Under the pieces are notes generated by a model. That model saw only the letters and a list, made by a program, of their open reading frames with translations, was not told where the DNA came from and did no database searches. The position numbers and the translations under genes were made by a program. This document shows, piece after piece, positions 42,452 through 51,632 of a DNA stretch of 64,000 bases. Origin of the DNA: Streptomyces sp. WZ-12. GTDB lineage: Bacteria; Actinomycetota; Actinomycetes; Streptomycetales; Streptomycetaceae. Positions within the stretch are counted from its first letter, which is position 1. Each line of letters opens with the position of its first letter. The DNA lies in contig NZ_CP118574.1 in assembly GCF_028898845.1 (NCBI RefSeq), positions 4,685,001 to 4,749,000 of the forward strand. Direction: 5' to 3'.

Positions 42452-44167
42452 TCAGCCCTCTTCGCCGCCGAACCGCTCCCGGTACGCCGCCAGGTCGTCC
42501 TCGGTGATCTTCGCGAAGAGCACCGGCGGGACCGTGAACGACGTCCCGGCGGGCACCGAGGCCAGCGCCCGCGCCTCCTTCGGCGAGACCCAGGTGGCCG
42601 TGTCGCCGTCCAGCGCGAACGCGCCCCGCATGGCCTTCGCCGACGCCGGGATGAACGGCTCGGAGACCACCGCGTAGAGGTGGATGAGGTTCATCGCGGT
42701 CCGCAGCGTCAGCGCCGCCGCGTCCTTGTCCGTCTTGATCTCCAGCCAGGGGGCCTTCTCCTCCAGGTAGGAGTTGCCCGCGCTCCACAGGGCGCGCAGC
42801 GAGGCCGCGGCCTTGCGGAACTGGAGCGCCTCCAGGTGGCCCTCGTACTCGGCGAGCAGCCGGGCGATCTCCTCGCCCAGCTTCTGCTCGGCGGCGCCGG
42901 CCTCGGCGCCGGCCGGCACCTCGTCGCCGAACCGCTTCCGGGAGAAGGAGAGCACACGGTTGACGAAGTTGCCGAGGGTGTCGGCCAGGTCCTTGTTGAC
43001 CGAGGAGGAGAACAGCTCCCAGGTGAAGGAGGTGTCGTCGGACTCCGGGGCGTGCGCCATCAGGAAGTAGCGCCAGTAGTCGGCCGGCAGCAGCTCCAGC
43101 GCCGCGTCGGTGAAGATGCCGCGCTGCTGCGACGTGGAGAACTTCCCGCCGTAGTAGTTGAGCCAGTTGAACGCCTTGAGGAAGTCGACCCGCTTCCATG
43201 GCTCGCGGGTGCCCAACTGCGTCGCCGGGAACATCACGCTGTGGAACGGCACGTTGTCCTTGGCCATGAACTCCGTGTAGCGGACGTCATCGGCCTCGTA
43301 CCACCACGACTTCCAGTCGCGCTCCTCCGGCGCCAGCTCCGCCCACTCCTTCGTCGAGCCGATGTACTCGATCGGGGCGTCGAACCAGACGTAGAAGACC
43401 TTGCCCTCGGCGGCCAACTCCGGCCACACGTCGGCCGGTACCGGCACGCCCCAGTCCAGGTCGCGGGTGATCGCCCGGTCCTGGAGGCCCTCGGTCAGCC
43501 ACTTGTGGGCGATGGACGACGCCAGCGTCGGCCACTCCTTGCTGCCGTTGCCCTCCAGCCAACCCTCGACCTCGTGCTGGAGCTTGGACTGCAGCAGGAA
43601 GAGGTGCTTGGTCTCGCGCACCTCCAGGTCACCGCTGCCGCTGATCGCCGAGCGGGCGTCGATCAGGTCGGTCGGGTCCAGGACACGGGTGCAGTTCTCG
43701 CACTGGTCGCCGCGCGCCTTGTCGTAGCCGCAGTGCGGGCAGGTGCCGACGATGTAGCGGTCCGGCAGGAAGCGGCCGTCGGCGTTGGAGTAGACCTGGC
43801 GGATGGCCCGCTGCTCGATGAAGCCGTTCTCGTGCAGCTTGCGCGCGAAGTGCTGGGTCAGCGCGACGTTCTCCTGCGAGGAGCTCCGGCCGAAGTGGTC
43901 GAACTGCAACCCGAAGCCGTCGTAGATCGCCTTCTGCTTGTCGTGCTGCTCGGCGCAGAACTCGGCGACGGACTGCCCGGCGTCCTTCGCCGCCAGCTCG
44001 GCGGGCGTGCCGTGCTCGTCGGTCGCGCAGATGTAGAGGACGTCGTGACCGCGCTGCCGCAGGTACCGGGAGTACACGTCGGCCGGGAGCATGGACCCCA
44101 CCATGTTGCCCAGGTGCTTGATCCCGTTGATGTACGGAAGGGCGCTGGTGATGAGGTGTCGAGCCAT
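42452..44167 (-). CDS. metG: Methionine-tRNA ligase
   Basis: The 571-residue class I synthetase begins [16 protein letters not shown] (HIGH-type signature). It has a zinc knuckle [17 protein letters not shown] near 140-160, and KFSTSQQRG stands in place of KMSKS near residue 345. The anticodon-binding helix bundle is complete, but no C-terminal EMAP/tRNA-binding domain is present. This fits the shorter actinobacterial form. It charges tRNA-Met. GGGAG lies 9 nt before the ATG. Confidence 0.96.
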   Translation of the reverse strand: MARHLITSALPYINGIKHLGNMVGSMLPADVYSRYLRQRGHDVLYICATDEHGTPAELAAKDAGQSVAEFCAEQHDKQKAIYDGFGLQFDHFGRSSSQENVALTQHFARKLHENGFIEQRAIRQVYSNADGRFLPDRYIVGTCPHCGYDKARGDQCENCTRVLDPTDLIDARSAISGSGDLEVRETKHLFLLQSKLQHEVEGWLEGNGSKEWPTLASSIAHKWLTEGLQDRAITRDLDWGVPVPADVWPELAAEGKVFYVWFDAPIEYIGSTKEWAELAPEERDWKSWWYEADDVRYTEFMAKDNVPFHSVMFPATQLGTREPWKRVDFLKAFNWLNYYGGKFSTSQQRGIFTDAALELLPADYWRYFLMAHAPESDDTSFTWELFSSSVNKDLADTLGNFVNRVLSFSRKRFGDEVPAGAEAGAAEQKLGEEIARLLAEYEGHLEALQFRKAAASLRALWSAGNSYLEEKAPWLEIKTDKDAAALTLRTAMNLIHLYAVVSEPFIPASAKAMRGAFALDGDTATWVSPKEARALASVPAGTSFTVPPVLFAKITEDDLAAYRERFGGEEG

Positions 44168-44305
44168 TGCCGGCTGCTCCCAAGTCGCTACGGTGAGTGA
44201 TGATTTGCTTTACGCAACGTCAATATCGTACTGGACGGGGTGGGGGGCTCCGCGCGGGTATTTTCCGGCCCACAACGGGTGGATGAGGGGCGCCGCGCCC
44301 CGCTC

Positions 44306-44319
44306 GTTCCACGTGAAAC
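44306..44319. promoter_or_regulatory. parS: parS-like site (one mismatch)
   Basis: GTTCCACGTGAAAC differs from the consensus at one position. It lies upstream of metG. Confidence 0.7.
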
Positions 44320-44397
44320 GTGCCCCGCCCACTCCCGTCCATCATCACGCACGCGACCCCGGACTCCCCTCCTTTCCACGGGAAACGCCTACGCGTG

Positions 44398-44444
44398 GCA
44401 CAGGCCGCGGCCGGGCCCGAATCGGGTCCGGCCGCGGCCTGTGC
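44398..44444 (-). terminator. Long hairpin after VWA gene
   Basis: 17-bp perfect arms (44398-44414 and 44428-44444) with a loop that itself contains CCCGA/TCGGG, just downstream of the VWA stop. Confidence 0.8.
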
Positions 44445-44464
44445 TTGCGGGGTGCGGCGGTGGC

Positions 44465-45883
44465 TTAGCTGTCCTTGAGGACCTTGGCGGCGCGGGCCTC
44501 GGCGAGCCACTCCGGGAACTCGACCATCAACTGCTGGTAGAGCTCCTCGTGGGAGAGGCTCCGGGGGTCGCGACCGGCGTGGAAGAAGCCGGCGTTGTCC
44601 ACGACGCGCTTCTCTGGGATGGTCAGGTCGTCTAGCTTGCGGAGGAAGTCGAAGCCCTTGGCGTCGGGGTCACCGAAGCCGATGAACTGCCAGAAGATGG
44701 GGAGTTGGGCGGCCTGGCACAGGGCCCGCTCGGCGGCGGGCTTGGAGGTCGGCGCGCCGTCGGTCTGGAAGATGACGAAGGCGGGGTCGGTGGAGCCCGA
44801 CTTCTTGTAGTGCGTGACGACGGCCTCGATGGCCCAGTGGTAGTTGGTCCGGCCCATGTGACCGAGGCCGGAGTGCAGTTCGTCGATGCGGTCCTCGTAG
44901 GTGGCGAGGTCCAGGTCGGCGGTGCCGTCCACGTCGGTGGAGAAGAAGACGACCGGGACGGTGGCCTGCTCGTCGAGGTGCACGGAGAGGCCGAGGGCCT
45001 GCTCGGCGAGGTGCTGGACCGTGCCGTCCTTGTAGTAGTTGCGCATCGAGCCGGAGCGGTCGAGCACGAGGTAGACGGTGGCGCGCTGGGCGGCGAGGCC
45101 GTGCTTCTCCAGCGTGGCGCGCGCGGCCTCGTGCAGCGGGAGGAGCGCGGGCGCGGTCGCCGCGACCGGGTTGGCGGGGGCCGGGGCCTCGTCGGCGGGC
45201 TCGGCGGCCTGGGCGTCGGGCGCGGCCGCGGGGGTCGGCGCCTCGGCCGCTTCGTCGGCCGCGGCCGGGGCTTCGTCCACCACCTTCTGCGGCGTCACCG
45301 CCGCCGCGACCGTCTCCTTCTGCTCTTCCTTCTCCTGCTCCGGCTGGGCCGCCGGCTTCGGCTCGGAGTCGCCCTCCGCGGTGGTCGCCGGATTGTCGAA
45401 CGCCTGGCTGACCAGGTCGGCGGCGGAGTCAGGGGCGACGGGCGCGCCGGCCTCGGCGCCCGGCCGCGGCTCATCGAGGTCCTTGGCGGCGGCCTCGTCC
45501 TTGGGCGCGGTCGCGTCGGCCGCCGGCTTCGGCGCCTCGCGGACGGCCGTCGGCTCGTCCCGTACGGGAGTCTCGGTCGCCGCCGGGGCCGCCGCCTTCG
45601 CCGCGGGCTCCGGCGCACGGTCAACCGGGCTGCTCTGGGCGGGAAGTGAGGCGGTCTTCGGGGCCGCCGCGGGCGCCGGCTCGGCGGGCGCCGTGCGGGC
45701 GGCCGGGACCTCGGCTTCCGGGGGCGCGGTGGGCGGGACGACCGGAGCCGGGGTGGATTCCTCGCGGGCCTCCGGGATCGTCACCGCCTCCGGCTTGTCG
45801 GTGTTCTTCCGGGCGTCGGGGGATTCGTTGCGGGCCGCCTTTGAACGACCGAAAGCGTTGCGCAGCAGACTCCGAATGCCCAT
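44465..45883 (-). CDS. VWA domain protein with long Ala/Pro/Glu-rich N-terminus
   Basis: The product is 472 residues from the ATG at 45883 (RBS AGAGAGG). Residues 1-25 are basic ([20 protein letters not shown]), about 30-250 are low-complexity Ala/Pro/Glu, and 260-472 form a von Willebrand A domain. Its metal-ion site is complete ([12 protein letters not shown]; Thr in [20 protein letters not shown]). It resembles the VWA proteins of tellurite-resistance-type (TerF/TerY-like) systems, though no ter genes adjoin. Likely function: metal-dependent protein binding in the cytoplasm. A frame reaching 46390 is not supported. Confidence 0.82.
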   Translation of the reverse strand: MGIRSLLRNAFGRSKAARNESPDARKNTDKPEAVTIPEAREESTPAPVVPPTAPPEAEVPAARTAPAEPAPAAAPKTASLPAQSSPVDRAPEPAAKAAAPAATETPVRDEPTAVREAPKPAADATAPKDEAAAKDLDEPRPGAEAGAPVAPDSAADLVSQAFDNPATTAEGDSEPKPAAQPEQEKEEQKETVAAAVTPQKVVDEAPAAADEAAEAPTPAAAPDAQAAEPADEAPAPANPVAATAPALLPLHEAARATLEKHGLAAQRATVYLVLDRSGSMRNYYKDGTVQHLAEQALGLSVHLDEQATVPVVFFSTDVDGTADLDLATYEDRIDELHSGLGHMGRTNYHWAIEAVVTHYKKSGSTDPAFVIFQTDGAPTSKPAAERALCQAAQLPIFWQFIGFGDPDAKGFDFLRKLDDLTIPEKRVVDNAGFFHAGRDPRSLSHEELYQQLMVEFPEWLAEARAAKVLKDS

Positions 45884-45918
45884 CGGCTGACCTCTCTTGC
45901 GTGTGGTGGGTGCGGCGA

Positions 45919-45939
45919 ATGTCCGTGAAGCGCGGACAT
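45919..45939. promoter_or_regulatory. Inverted repeat upstream of VWA gene
   Basis: ATGTCCG (45919-45925) and CGGACAT (45933-45939) with 7-nt spacing, 36 bp before the VWA start codon; possible operator or leader hairpin. Confidence 0.35.
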
Positions 45940-46177
45940 GTCCCTGACCAGGACGGATACGTAAGGGTAGCGGCCAGCACCGGCTTGATCGTGGGAACCC
46001 GCGCCCCAGATGGTTGGGCCATACGGGGGTGTTGAGCGTGGAGGTGGTTTCGCCCGGTGCCTCGTCGGTCCGGAAAGAGACGTTCCGTTTCCGGAAAGCG
46101 CGTGCGCGGTCTTTGCGGAAAATCCCGATTGCTCGTTTGTGGGGGGCTACTTGGTCGCTTGTATGGCGGGTCTTGAC

Positions 46178-46207
46178 CTCATAGGTGGTGCAGAAGTGCC
46201 CTATGAG
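46178..46207. promoter_or_regulatory. Inverted repeat in divergent region
   Basis: CTCATAGG (46178-46185) and CCTATGAG (46200-46207), 14-nt spacer, next to a TTGACC; candidate operator or RNA hairpin. Confidence 0.35.
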
Positions 46208-46399
46208 GCATCCAAGGTGAGGGAGGGATAGAGAATTTGTCGGGGATGTCGTTGTGGTGGCGTGAGGTACGCGCCTCGGCGGCGCCAACATGCTTGGTGC
46301 GGCGGCCAGTTCATGGCGGAGGGCTGGGAGGCCGCCCGGCCGCTGGAAGGTTCCGACGGTCGCGTGGGCGTCTTGTCGCCGGGTGTTCACCGGCCCTTC

Positions 46400-46413
46400 G
46401 TTCCACGTGAAAC
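46400..46413. promoter_or_regulatory. parS: parS-like site (one mismatch)
   Basis: GTTCCACGTGAAAC, with the same single change as the copy at 44306. Confidence 0.7.
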
Positions 46414-46639
46414 ATGCGCGTGGTTACGTCAGTTGAGAGGGATCTACCGGCCCCGCCCGCGCACATCACGTGGGGGAAACAAACAGGCAAGAGCTCGGTA
46501 AGAAGTAAGTCGCTCAGGTATCCGATTCGCGGATGAGCCCGTCTTCTCCGGTGACCATTGTCCTGACCGCCCGTTGTGCCTCGGGGGTGGCCGGTGAGAA
46601 GGCAAGAACCCTTTCGAGGGTGACGGGAGATGTGGGCGC

Positions 46640-47911
46640 ATGGGGCTGACCAGTCAGTCGCTCGAAATCACGGTGATCGTGCTGGCGGTGGCCTGTGTTG
46701 CCGCGACGGTGTGGCTCTGGCCCCGGCTGTCGCGCAACGGCTGGCGCCATGTGCTGGGGAGGTTGGGGGCCATCGTGGTCACCCAGCTTTCGATCGTGTC
46801 CGCGCTCGCCCTCGCCGTGAACGCGAACTTCGAGTTCTACGGCAACTGGGACGAGTTGCTGGGCAACAACGAGCAGGCCCCGGCCGCGGTGAGTCAGGGG
46901 GACGGGCAGTACGCCACGGTCGGCAACATCAAGGGCGGACTGATCCAACCCGCCGGCCCGCAGGGGCTCGACCGGGTGACCGGACTGCCGAAGGGGCCCG
47001 CCGACAAGGTGGGCAAGGTCGAGTCCGTACGGATCATCGGCCGCCGCACCCGGGCCATCAACCCGGCCTTCGTGTATCTGCCGCCGCAGTACTTCCAACA
47101 GCAGTTCCACCGGCAGCGGTTCCCCGTCATGGTCGTCATCAGCGGCTACCCGGGTGGGATCATGAACCTCGCGCAGCACCTCCAGATCCCGCAGAACGCG
47201 GGCCGGTTGATTGCGCAGGGCAAGATGCAGCCGACCGTGCTGGTGATGGTGCGGCCCACCATCGCGCCGCCGCGCGACACCGAGTGCGTCGACGTGCCGG
47301 GCGGTCCGCAGGCCGAGACGTTCTTCACCAAGGACCTCCCGGACGCCATGAAGTCGGCCTACCGGGTGGGCCACGACCCCAGCGCCTGGGGCGCGTTCGG
47401 GTACTCCTCGGGCGGCACCTGCTCGCTCCAACTGGCGATGCGCAACCCGACGGCGTACACCTCGGCGGTCTCGCTCTCCGGCGACTACGCGATCAAGGAC
47501 GACCTCACCACCGGCAGCCTCTTCGGCCCCGGGCCGACCGGCGCCCAGCATCAGCGCGAGCACGACCTCCAGTGGCGGCTGAAGAACCTGCCGGCGCCGC
47601 AGATCTCCGCGCTGGTGGCCAGCAGTCGCCAGGGCGAGTCGGACTACGGCGCCACCATGGACTTCATCCACGCGGTGAAGCCGCCGATGCGGGTCGACTC
47701 GATCATCCTGCCCCGCGGTAGCCACCAGTTCGGGACCTGGCGGCGGGAGGTCGTCCCGGCCCTGGAGTGGCAGAGCCAGCAGTTGACGTTCCCGCAGGAC
47801 ACCGAGCCGAACAAGCCGACGCCGGGTCAGGCGAAGGGGGTGTCCAAGGCGCAGACGCCCGCCGAGGACCGGTCCCACAAGCGGGTTGAGGCCGAGCACC
47901 CCCAGGGGTGA
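46640..47911 (+). CDS. Membrane-anchored esterase (antigen 85/EstA-like alpha/beta hydrolase)
   Basis: The 423-residue protein has two N-terminal membrane helices (about 8-28 and 42-62) and then an extracytoplasmic esterase domain. Motifs are FPVMVVISGYPGG, the nucleophile elbow WGAFGYSSGGTCSLQLAMRN (GYSSGG, Ser near 260) and a late LPRGSHQFGTWR with candidate His. This layout resembles mycolyltransferase/antigen 85-like esterases of actinobacteria, but Streptomyces lacks mycolates, so the substrate is unknown. The C-terminus is Lys/Glu-rich. GGGAG precedes the ATG. Confidence 0.82.
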   Translation: MGLTSQSLEITVIVLAVACVAATVWLWPRLSRNGWRHVLGRLGAIVVTQLSIVSALALAVNANFEFYGNWDELLGNNEQAPAAVSQGDGQYATVGNIKGGLIQPAGPQGLDRVTGLPKGPADKVGKVESVRIIGRRTRAINPAFVYLPPQYFQQQFHRQRFPVMVVISGYPGGIMNLAQHLQIPQNAGRLIAQGKMQPTVLVMVRPTIAPPRDTECVDVPGGPQAETFFTKDLPDAMKSAYRVGHDPSAWGAFGYSSGGTCSLQLAMRNPTAYTSAVSLSGDYAIKDDLTTGSLFGPGPTGAQHQREHDLQWRLKNLPAPQISALVASSRQGESDYGATMDFIHAVKPPMRVDSIILPRGSHQFGTWRREVVPALEWQSQQLTFPQDTEPNKPTPGQAKGVSKAQTPAEDRSHKRVEAEHPQG

Positions 47912-47941
47912 GGTGGCCGCCGCCGGCGACGGCGGCGCGCG

Positions 47942-47975
47942 GAAGGGGGCGCCGGGATGGTCCGGCGCCCCCTTC
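47942..47975. terminator. Bidirectional terminator
   Basis: 14-bp perfect arms (47942-47955 and 47962-47975) around GATGGT, between the convergent esterase and deacetylase genes. Confidence 0.85.
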
Positions 47976-48059
47976 GTCGTGCGGCCGCGGGTGGGGCGTC
48001 GTTCCCGGCCCCGGTCGCCCGCCCCCTTCATCGGGATCCCGCTCCAACGGGCCCCCGGC

Positions 48060-48854
48060 TCACGGGCGGTAGACCATCCCCGGTTCCGGCTTCGCGGGCG
48101 AGAGGAGCTGGGACACGGTGACGACCGTGTAGCCGCGGTTCTTCAGCTCCTTGAGGATGCCGGGGACGGCCGGCACGGTGCCCTTGTAGATGTCGTGCAG
48201 CAGGATGATGCCGTCGCGCTTGGTCTGGTCGAGCACCCGCTTGGTGATCAGGTCCGAGTCGGTGGTCTGGTAGTCCTTCGCGGTCACGCTCCACAGGACC
48301 TGGGCGACGCCGAGCTCCTTGCTGATCTTGGAGACCTCTTCGTCGGTCCGGCCCTGCGGCGGGCGCATCAGCGTGGGCGTCTTGCCGGTGATCTTGTGGA
48401 CCTCGTCCTGGACGCGGGAGATCTCGCGCTTGGCCTCGTCCGGCTTGATGTCGGTGAGGATCTGGTGGGACCAGGTGTGGTTGGCCAACTCGTGGCCCTC
48501 GGCGGCGATCCGCTTCACCTCGGCGGGGCGCTCGGCGATGTGGTTCTTGCCGAGCATGAAGAACGTGGCGTGGGCCTTGTTCTCCTTGAGGACGTCCAGC
48601 AGCCGGTTGGTGTTCTCGCTCGGGCCCGCGTCGAAGGTCAGGGCCACGCACTTGGCCTTGCTGCAGTCGACGTCGCCGCTGCCGGCGTCCCCGGCCCTGG
48701 CGTTCTTGGCGTCGGACGACGTGGCCTCGGCCCGCGCGTCGGCGGGCGCGGTGACGTCGTAGGAGGCGCAGCCGCTGAGGGCCAGGGCCAGGGAGGCGGC
48801 CGTCAGCAGCCCGGCTATGGACGAGCGGCGGGCCGCGGATATCTGCTTCGACAT
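48060..48854 (-). CDS. Polysaccharide deacetylase lipoprotein (NodB fold)
   Basis: The 264-residue product has a lipobox LALSGCAS (Cys near 29) and a NodB domain (about 65-255). Motifs are ALTFDAGPSENT, ANHTWSHQIL (His-x3-His) and MRPPQGRTDE. Motif 1 reads TFDAGP, so the catalytic Asp is kept, while the second, metal-binding Asp of TFDDGP is Ala; the enzyme may bind metal differently or be weak. Predicted role: N-deacetylation of cell-wall sugars at the outer membrane face. It is divergent from the transporter genes. Confidence 0.88.
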   Translation of the reverse strand: MSKQISAARRSSIAGLLTAASLALALSGCASYDVTAPADARAEATSSDAKNARAGDAGSGDVDCSKAKCVALTFDAGPSENTNRLLDVLKENKAHATFFMLGKNHIAERPAEVKRIAAEGHELANHTWSHQILTDIKPDEAKREISRVQDEVHKITGKTPTLMRPPQGRTDEEVSKISKELGVAQVLWSVTAKDYQTTDSDLITKRVLDQTKRDGIILLHDIYKGTVPAVPGILKELKNRGYTVVTVSQLLSPAKPEPGMVYRP

Positions 48855-49156
48855 GCGAGATCTTTCCTGGAGTCGTTCGCTGGCTGCTGTGGTTTTTTCG
48901 GCGCTCTTCCGCGTGGCCCGGTGCTCGCCGGCGGTGGCCGGGAGCGCGCGCGACCCGTTTTCCGGGCACGACGAAGCGGGCGCGGACGGAGTCGTGGCCC
49001 GGTGCGCCGACCGTCTGTCGAACGGACTTCAGCGACTATACAGACCAGGTACACACCATGTGTATAGAAGTGTGGGAAGGGTGGTGTGAGCCTGGTGACA
49101 GCCCGATCGGGCGCACTCCGCGCGACACTCCGTCGCGCCCGCGGTGGACTTCTGCT
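48855..49156. other. Divergent region of deacetylase and transporter genes
   Basis: About 300 bp without a supportable gene; contains the palindrome at 49036-49067. Confidence 0.5.
49036..49067. promoter_or_regulatory. Nested palindrome, candidate operator
   Basis: CTATACA (49036-49042) and TGTATAG (49061-49067) flank TACACA-CCA-TGTGTA (49050-49064). Read on the minus strand the left arm also gives TATAGT, a good -10 for the deacetylase gene. Confidence 0.45.
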
Positions 49157-49888
49157 GTGACCGCCCCGCCGGACGACTGCCTGGCCCGCAACGACTGGAT
49201 CTGCGGCGACTACCTGACCTCCCGCCGCCAGATCCTGCTCGACGCGGTCGGCCAGCATGTGCAGCTCACGGTGGTTTCGGTGGGGCTCGGGCTGGTGATC
49301 GCCCTCCCCCTGGCGCTGCTGGCCCGCCGACGGCGCTGGATGGCCGGCCCGGTGCTCGGCCTCACCACCGTGCTCTACACGATCCCGTCGCTGGCGATGT
49401 TCTCGCTGCTGCTGCCGGCCTACGGGCTCTCCGCCGCCCTCGTCGTGGTCGGCCTCGCCCTCTACTCCCTCACCCTGCTCGTCCGGAACATCCTGGCGGG
49501 GCTGAGCGGAGTCCCCGTCGAGGCCAAGGAGGCCGCCCGCGGCATGGGGTACGGGCCGATGCGGCAACTGCTGACGGTGGAGCTGCCGTTGGCGGTGCCC
49601 GCCGCGATGGCCGGGCTGCGCATCGCCACGGTCTCCGCGGTCGCCCTGACCACCGTCGGCGCGATCGTCGGGTACGGCGGGCTGGGCAACCTCATCTACG
49701 CCGGGATGAACTCCTTCTTCAAGGCGCAGGTGCTGACCGCGTCCGTGCTCTGCGTGCTCATCGCGGTCGCCTTCGACCTGCTGCTGCTCGGCGCGGAACG
49801 GCTGCTCACGCCCTGGCGGCGGGCCGGCCGGAGCCCCCGGCCGGCCCGCGGGCGGGCGCTGTCGGCCGCCTCCGGGCGGCGGGCATGA
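49157..49888 (+). CDS. Osmoprotectant ABC transporter permease (OpuBB/ProW-like), first
   Basis: The 243-residue protein (GTG at 49157, VTAPPDDCLARNDW) has five to six membrane helices and the ProW-type loop EAKEAARGMGYGPMRQLLTVELPLAVPAAMAGL, which contacts the ATPase. It starts a three-gene + strand unit in which each start overlaps the previous stop. Expected cargo: glycine betaine, choline or related solutes. An upstream start at 49058 has no coding logic. Confidence 0.87.
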   Translation: MTAPPDDCLARNDWICGDYLTSRRQILLDAVGQHVQLTVVSVGLGLVIALPLALLARRRRWMAGPVLGLTTVLYTIPSLAMFSLLLPAYGLSAALVVVGLALYSLTLLVRNILAGLSGVPVEAKEAARGMGYGPMRQLLTVELPLAVPAAMAGLRIATVSAVALTTVGAIVGYGGLGNLIYAGMNSFFKAQVLTASVLCVLIAVAFDLLLLGAERLLTPWRRAGRSPRPARGRALSAASGRRA

Positions 49889-50559
49889 GCACCCTCGCCG
49901 CGGTCTGGGCCTGGCTGGCCACCGCCGCCAACTGGTCCGGGGAGAACGGCATTTGGCACCGCCTCGCCCAACACGTCGTCCTCACCTTCGCCTGCCTCGT
50001 CCTCAGCGCCCTGATCGCGCTGCCGGTGGCGCTGACGCTGGGACACCTGGGCCGCGGCGGCGCGCTTGCGGTCAACCTGGCCAACGTCGGCCGCGCGGTG
50101 CCGACCTTCGCGGTCCTCGTGCTGCTCCTGCTGACCCCGATCGGGCGGCACGGGCAGTGGCCGACGATCATCGCGCTGGTGTTGTTCGCCATCCCGCCGC
50201 TGCTCACCAACGCCTATGTCGGGATGCGCGGGGTGGACCAGGACGTGGTCCGGGCCGCGCGGGGCATGGGGATGACCGGGGTCCAACTGGTGTGGCGGGT
50301 GGAGGCGCCGCTGGCGCTGCCGCTGGTGCTGACCGGCGTGCGGATCGCCGCCGTGCAACTCGTCGCCACCGCCACGCTGGCCGCGCTGGTCGGCGGCGGT
50401 GGGCTCGGCCGGATCATCACCGCGGGCTTCAACCTCGCCAGCACCCCGCAGGTGGTGGCCGGTGCGGTGGTGGTGGCGGTGTTCGCGCTGCTGATGGAGG
50501 GAGTGTTCGAGCTGGTGCAGCGCTACGCGCCGGCCCGGGCGCGCGGACGGACCCCGTGA
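49885..50559 (+). CDS. Osmoprotectant ABC transporter permease, second
   Basis: The 224-residue protein (ATG overlapping the previous TGA) is homologous to the first permease: HVVLTFACLVLSALIALPVA, VVRAARGMGMTGVQLVWRVE, GVRIAAVQLVATATLAALVG. The two would form a heterodimeric channel, as in OpuB/OpuC systems. The C-terminus is basic and cytoplasmic. Confidence 0.88.
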   Translation: MSTLAAVWAWLATAANWSGENGIWHRLAQHVVLTFACLVLSALIALPVALTLGHLGRGGALAVNLANVGRAVPTFAVLVLLLLTPIGRHGQWPTIIALVLFAIPPLLTNAYVGMRGVDQDVVRAARGMGMTGVQLVWRVEAPLALPLVLTGVRIAAVQLVATATLAALVGGGGLGRIITAGFNLASTPQVVAGAVVVAVFALLMEGVFELVQRYAPARARGRTP

Positions 50560-51548
50560 GCGCGGCCCGCCCGACGCCGGTCCCGCGCCGCCCGTACCGC
50601 GGCCCGCGGACCGCGTTGGTGGCCCTGGTCGTGTTGGCCGGGCTGGCCTCCTGCATCGGTGGGCCGTCGCTGGAGCACCGTGGGGCGATCACCGCGGAGC
50701 CCGGCGACAGTCACGAACTGTCCATCGGCTCGGCCGGCTTCACCGAGAGCGAGCTGCTCGCCCAGATGTACGCGACGCTGCTCCAGCAGGCCGGCTACCG
50801 CACCCACTTGCTCACCGTCGGCAACCGCGAGCTGTACGAACCGGCGCTGGAGGCCGGCCAGATCGACGTCGTCCCCGAATACGCCGCCACCTTCGCGGAC
50901 TGGCTCAACGCCAAGGAGCACGGGCCCGAGGCGGCTCCGGTCGCCTCCCCCGACCTGGACGTCACCATGGCCGCGCTGCGCCGGCTCGCCGCGCCGCGCG
51001 GTCTGACCGTGCTCCCGCCGGGCCGCGCCGTCGACCAGAACGCCTTCGCGGTACGCGCCTCCTACGCCGCCGAGCACCGCCTCCGCACCCTCAGTGACCT
51101 GGGTCGCGCCAAGCTGCCGGTGCGGCTGGCGGCCGGTGACGAGTGCGTCCAACGTCCCTTCTGTGCCCCCGGGTTGCGGAAGACCTACGGCATCGACATC
51201 ACCGCCGTGGATCCGAAGGGGGTCGGCACCACACCGTCGAAACAGGCCGTGCAGAACGGTCAGGACCAGATGGTGCTGACCACCAGCACGGACGCCACCC
51301 TCGACCAGTTCGGACTCGTCGTCCTCGCCGACGACCGGAAGCTCCAGAACGCCGACTACATCGTCCCCGTCGTCAACCGCGCGCGGGCCGGCGGCGCCCG
51401 CCCGGCCGCCGCGCTGAACCGCCTCAACACGGTGCTGACCACCGAGGATCTGGCTCGGCTCAACGAACAGGTCGATAGCTGGCGCCGACTCCCCGCCGAA
51501 GTCGCCCACAACTACCTCATGGAAAAGGGGCTGTTGAGGAAAGGCTGA
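50556..51548 (+). CDS. Osmoprotectant-binding lipoprotein (OpuAC/ProX-like)
   Basis: The 330-residue product (GTG overlapping the previous stop) has a signal with lipobox LAGLASC near residue 28 and a type II periplasmic-binding fold. IGSAGFTESELLAQMYATLL is the start of the family domain, and VPEYAATFADWLNAK with DYIVPVVN marks the two lobes. It captures betaine-like solutes outside and delivers them to the permeases. It ends before a pair of parS sites. Confidence 0.88.
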   Translation: MSAARPTPVPRRPYRGPRTALVALVVLAGLASCIGGPSLEHRGAITAEPGDSHELSIGSAGFTESELLAQMYATLLQQAGYRTHLLTVGNRELYEPALEAGQIDVVPEYAATFADWLNAKEHGPEAAPVASPDLDVTMAALRRLAAPRGLTVLPPGRAVDQNAFAVRASYAAEHRLRTLSDLGRAKLPVRLAAGDECVQRPFCAPGLRKTYGIDITAVDPKGVGTTPSKQAVQNGQDQMVLTTSTDATLDQFGLVVLADDRKLQNADYIVPVVNRARAGGARPAAALNRLNTVLTTEDLARLNEQVDSWRRLPAEVAHNYLMEKGLLRKG

Positions 51549-51564
51549 CGCCGCCCGAGAGAGC

Positions 51565-51578
51565 GTTTCACGTGAAAC
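51565..51578. promoter_or_regulatory. parS: parS site (perfect)
   Basis: GTTTCACGTGAAAC; first of a pair with 31-bp spacing between convergent genes. Confidence 0.92.
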
Positions 51579-51595
51579 ACCGTGCTGCGTACGCC

Positions 51596-51609
51596 GTTTC
51601 ACGTGAAAC
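51596..51609. promoter_or_regulatory. parS: parS site (perfect)
   Basis: GTTTCACGTGAAAC; second of the pair. Confidence 0.92.
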
Positions 51610-51632
51610 ACCGCGTCCGCTCCGCGCCCGAC

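Larger units (their letters stand above)
44168..44464. other. Intergenic region upstream of metG
   Basis: No supportable gene. It holds a one-mismatch parS (44306-44319), a weaker look-alike at 44373-44386 with two changes, and the large terminator at 44398-44444. Confidence 0.5.
45884..46639. other. Long divergent intergenic region (756 bp)
   Basis: No convincing gene: short frames here lack RBS and coding bias. The region is less GC-rich and holds two inverted repeats (45919-45939 and 46178-46207), a one-mismatch parS (46400-46413) and possible promoters. A small RNA or leader cannot be excluded. Confidence 0.5.

Noticed and set aside
44373..44386. Extra parS copy TTTCCACGGGAAAC
   Set aside because: Differs at several positions including the centre; probably a decayed site.
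46010..46501. Small frames in the 756-bp gap
   Set aside because: No RBS, no coding bias and no recognisable motifs.
49144..50559. Long reading of the second permease starting at 49144
   Set aside because: The first 245 codons are an out-of-frame Arg/Pro-rich shadow of the first permease; the real start is 49885.
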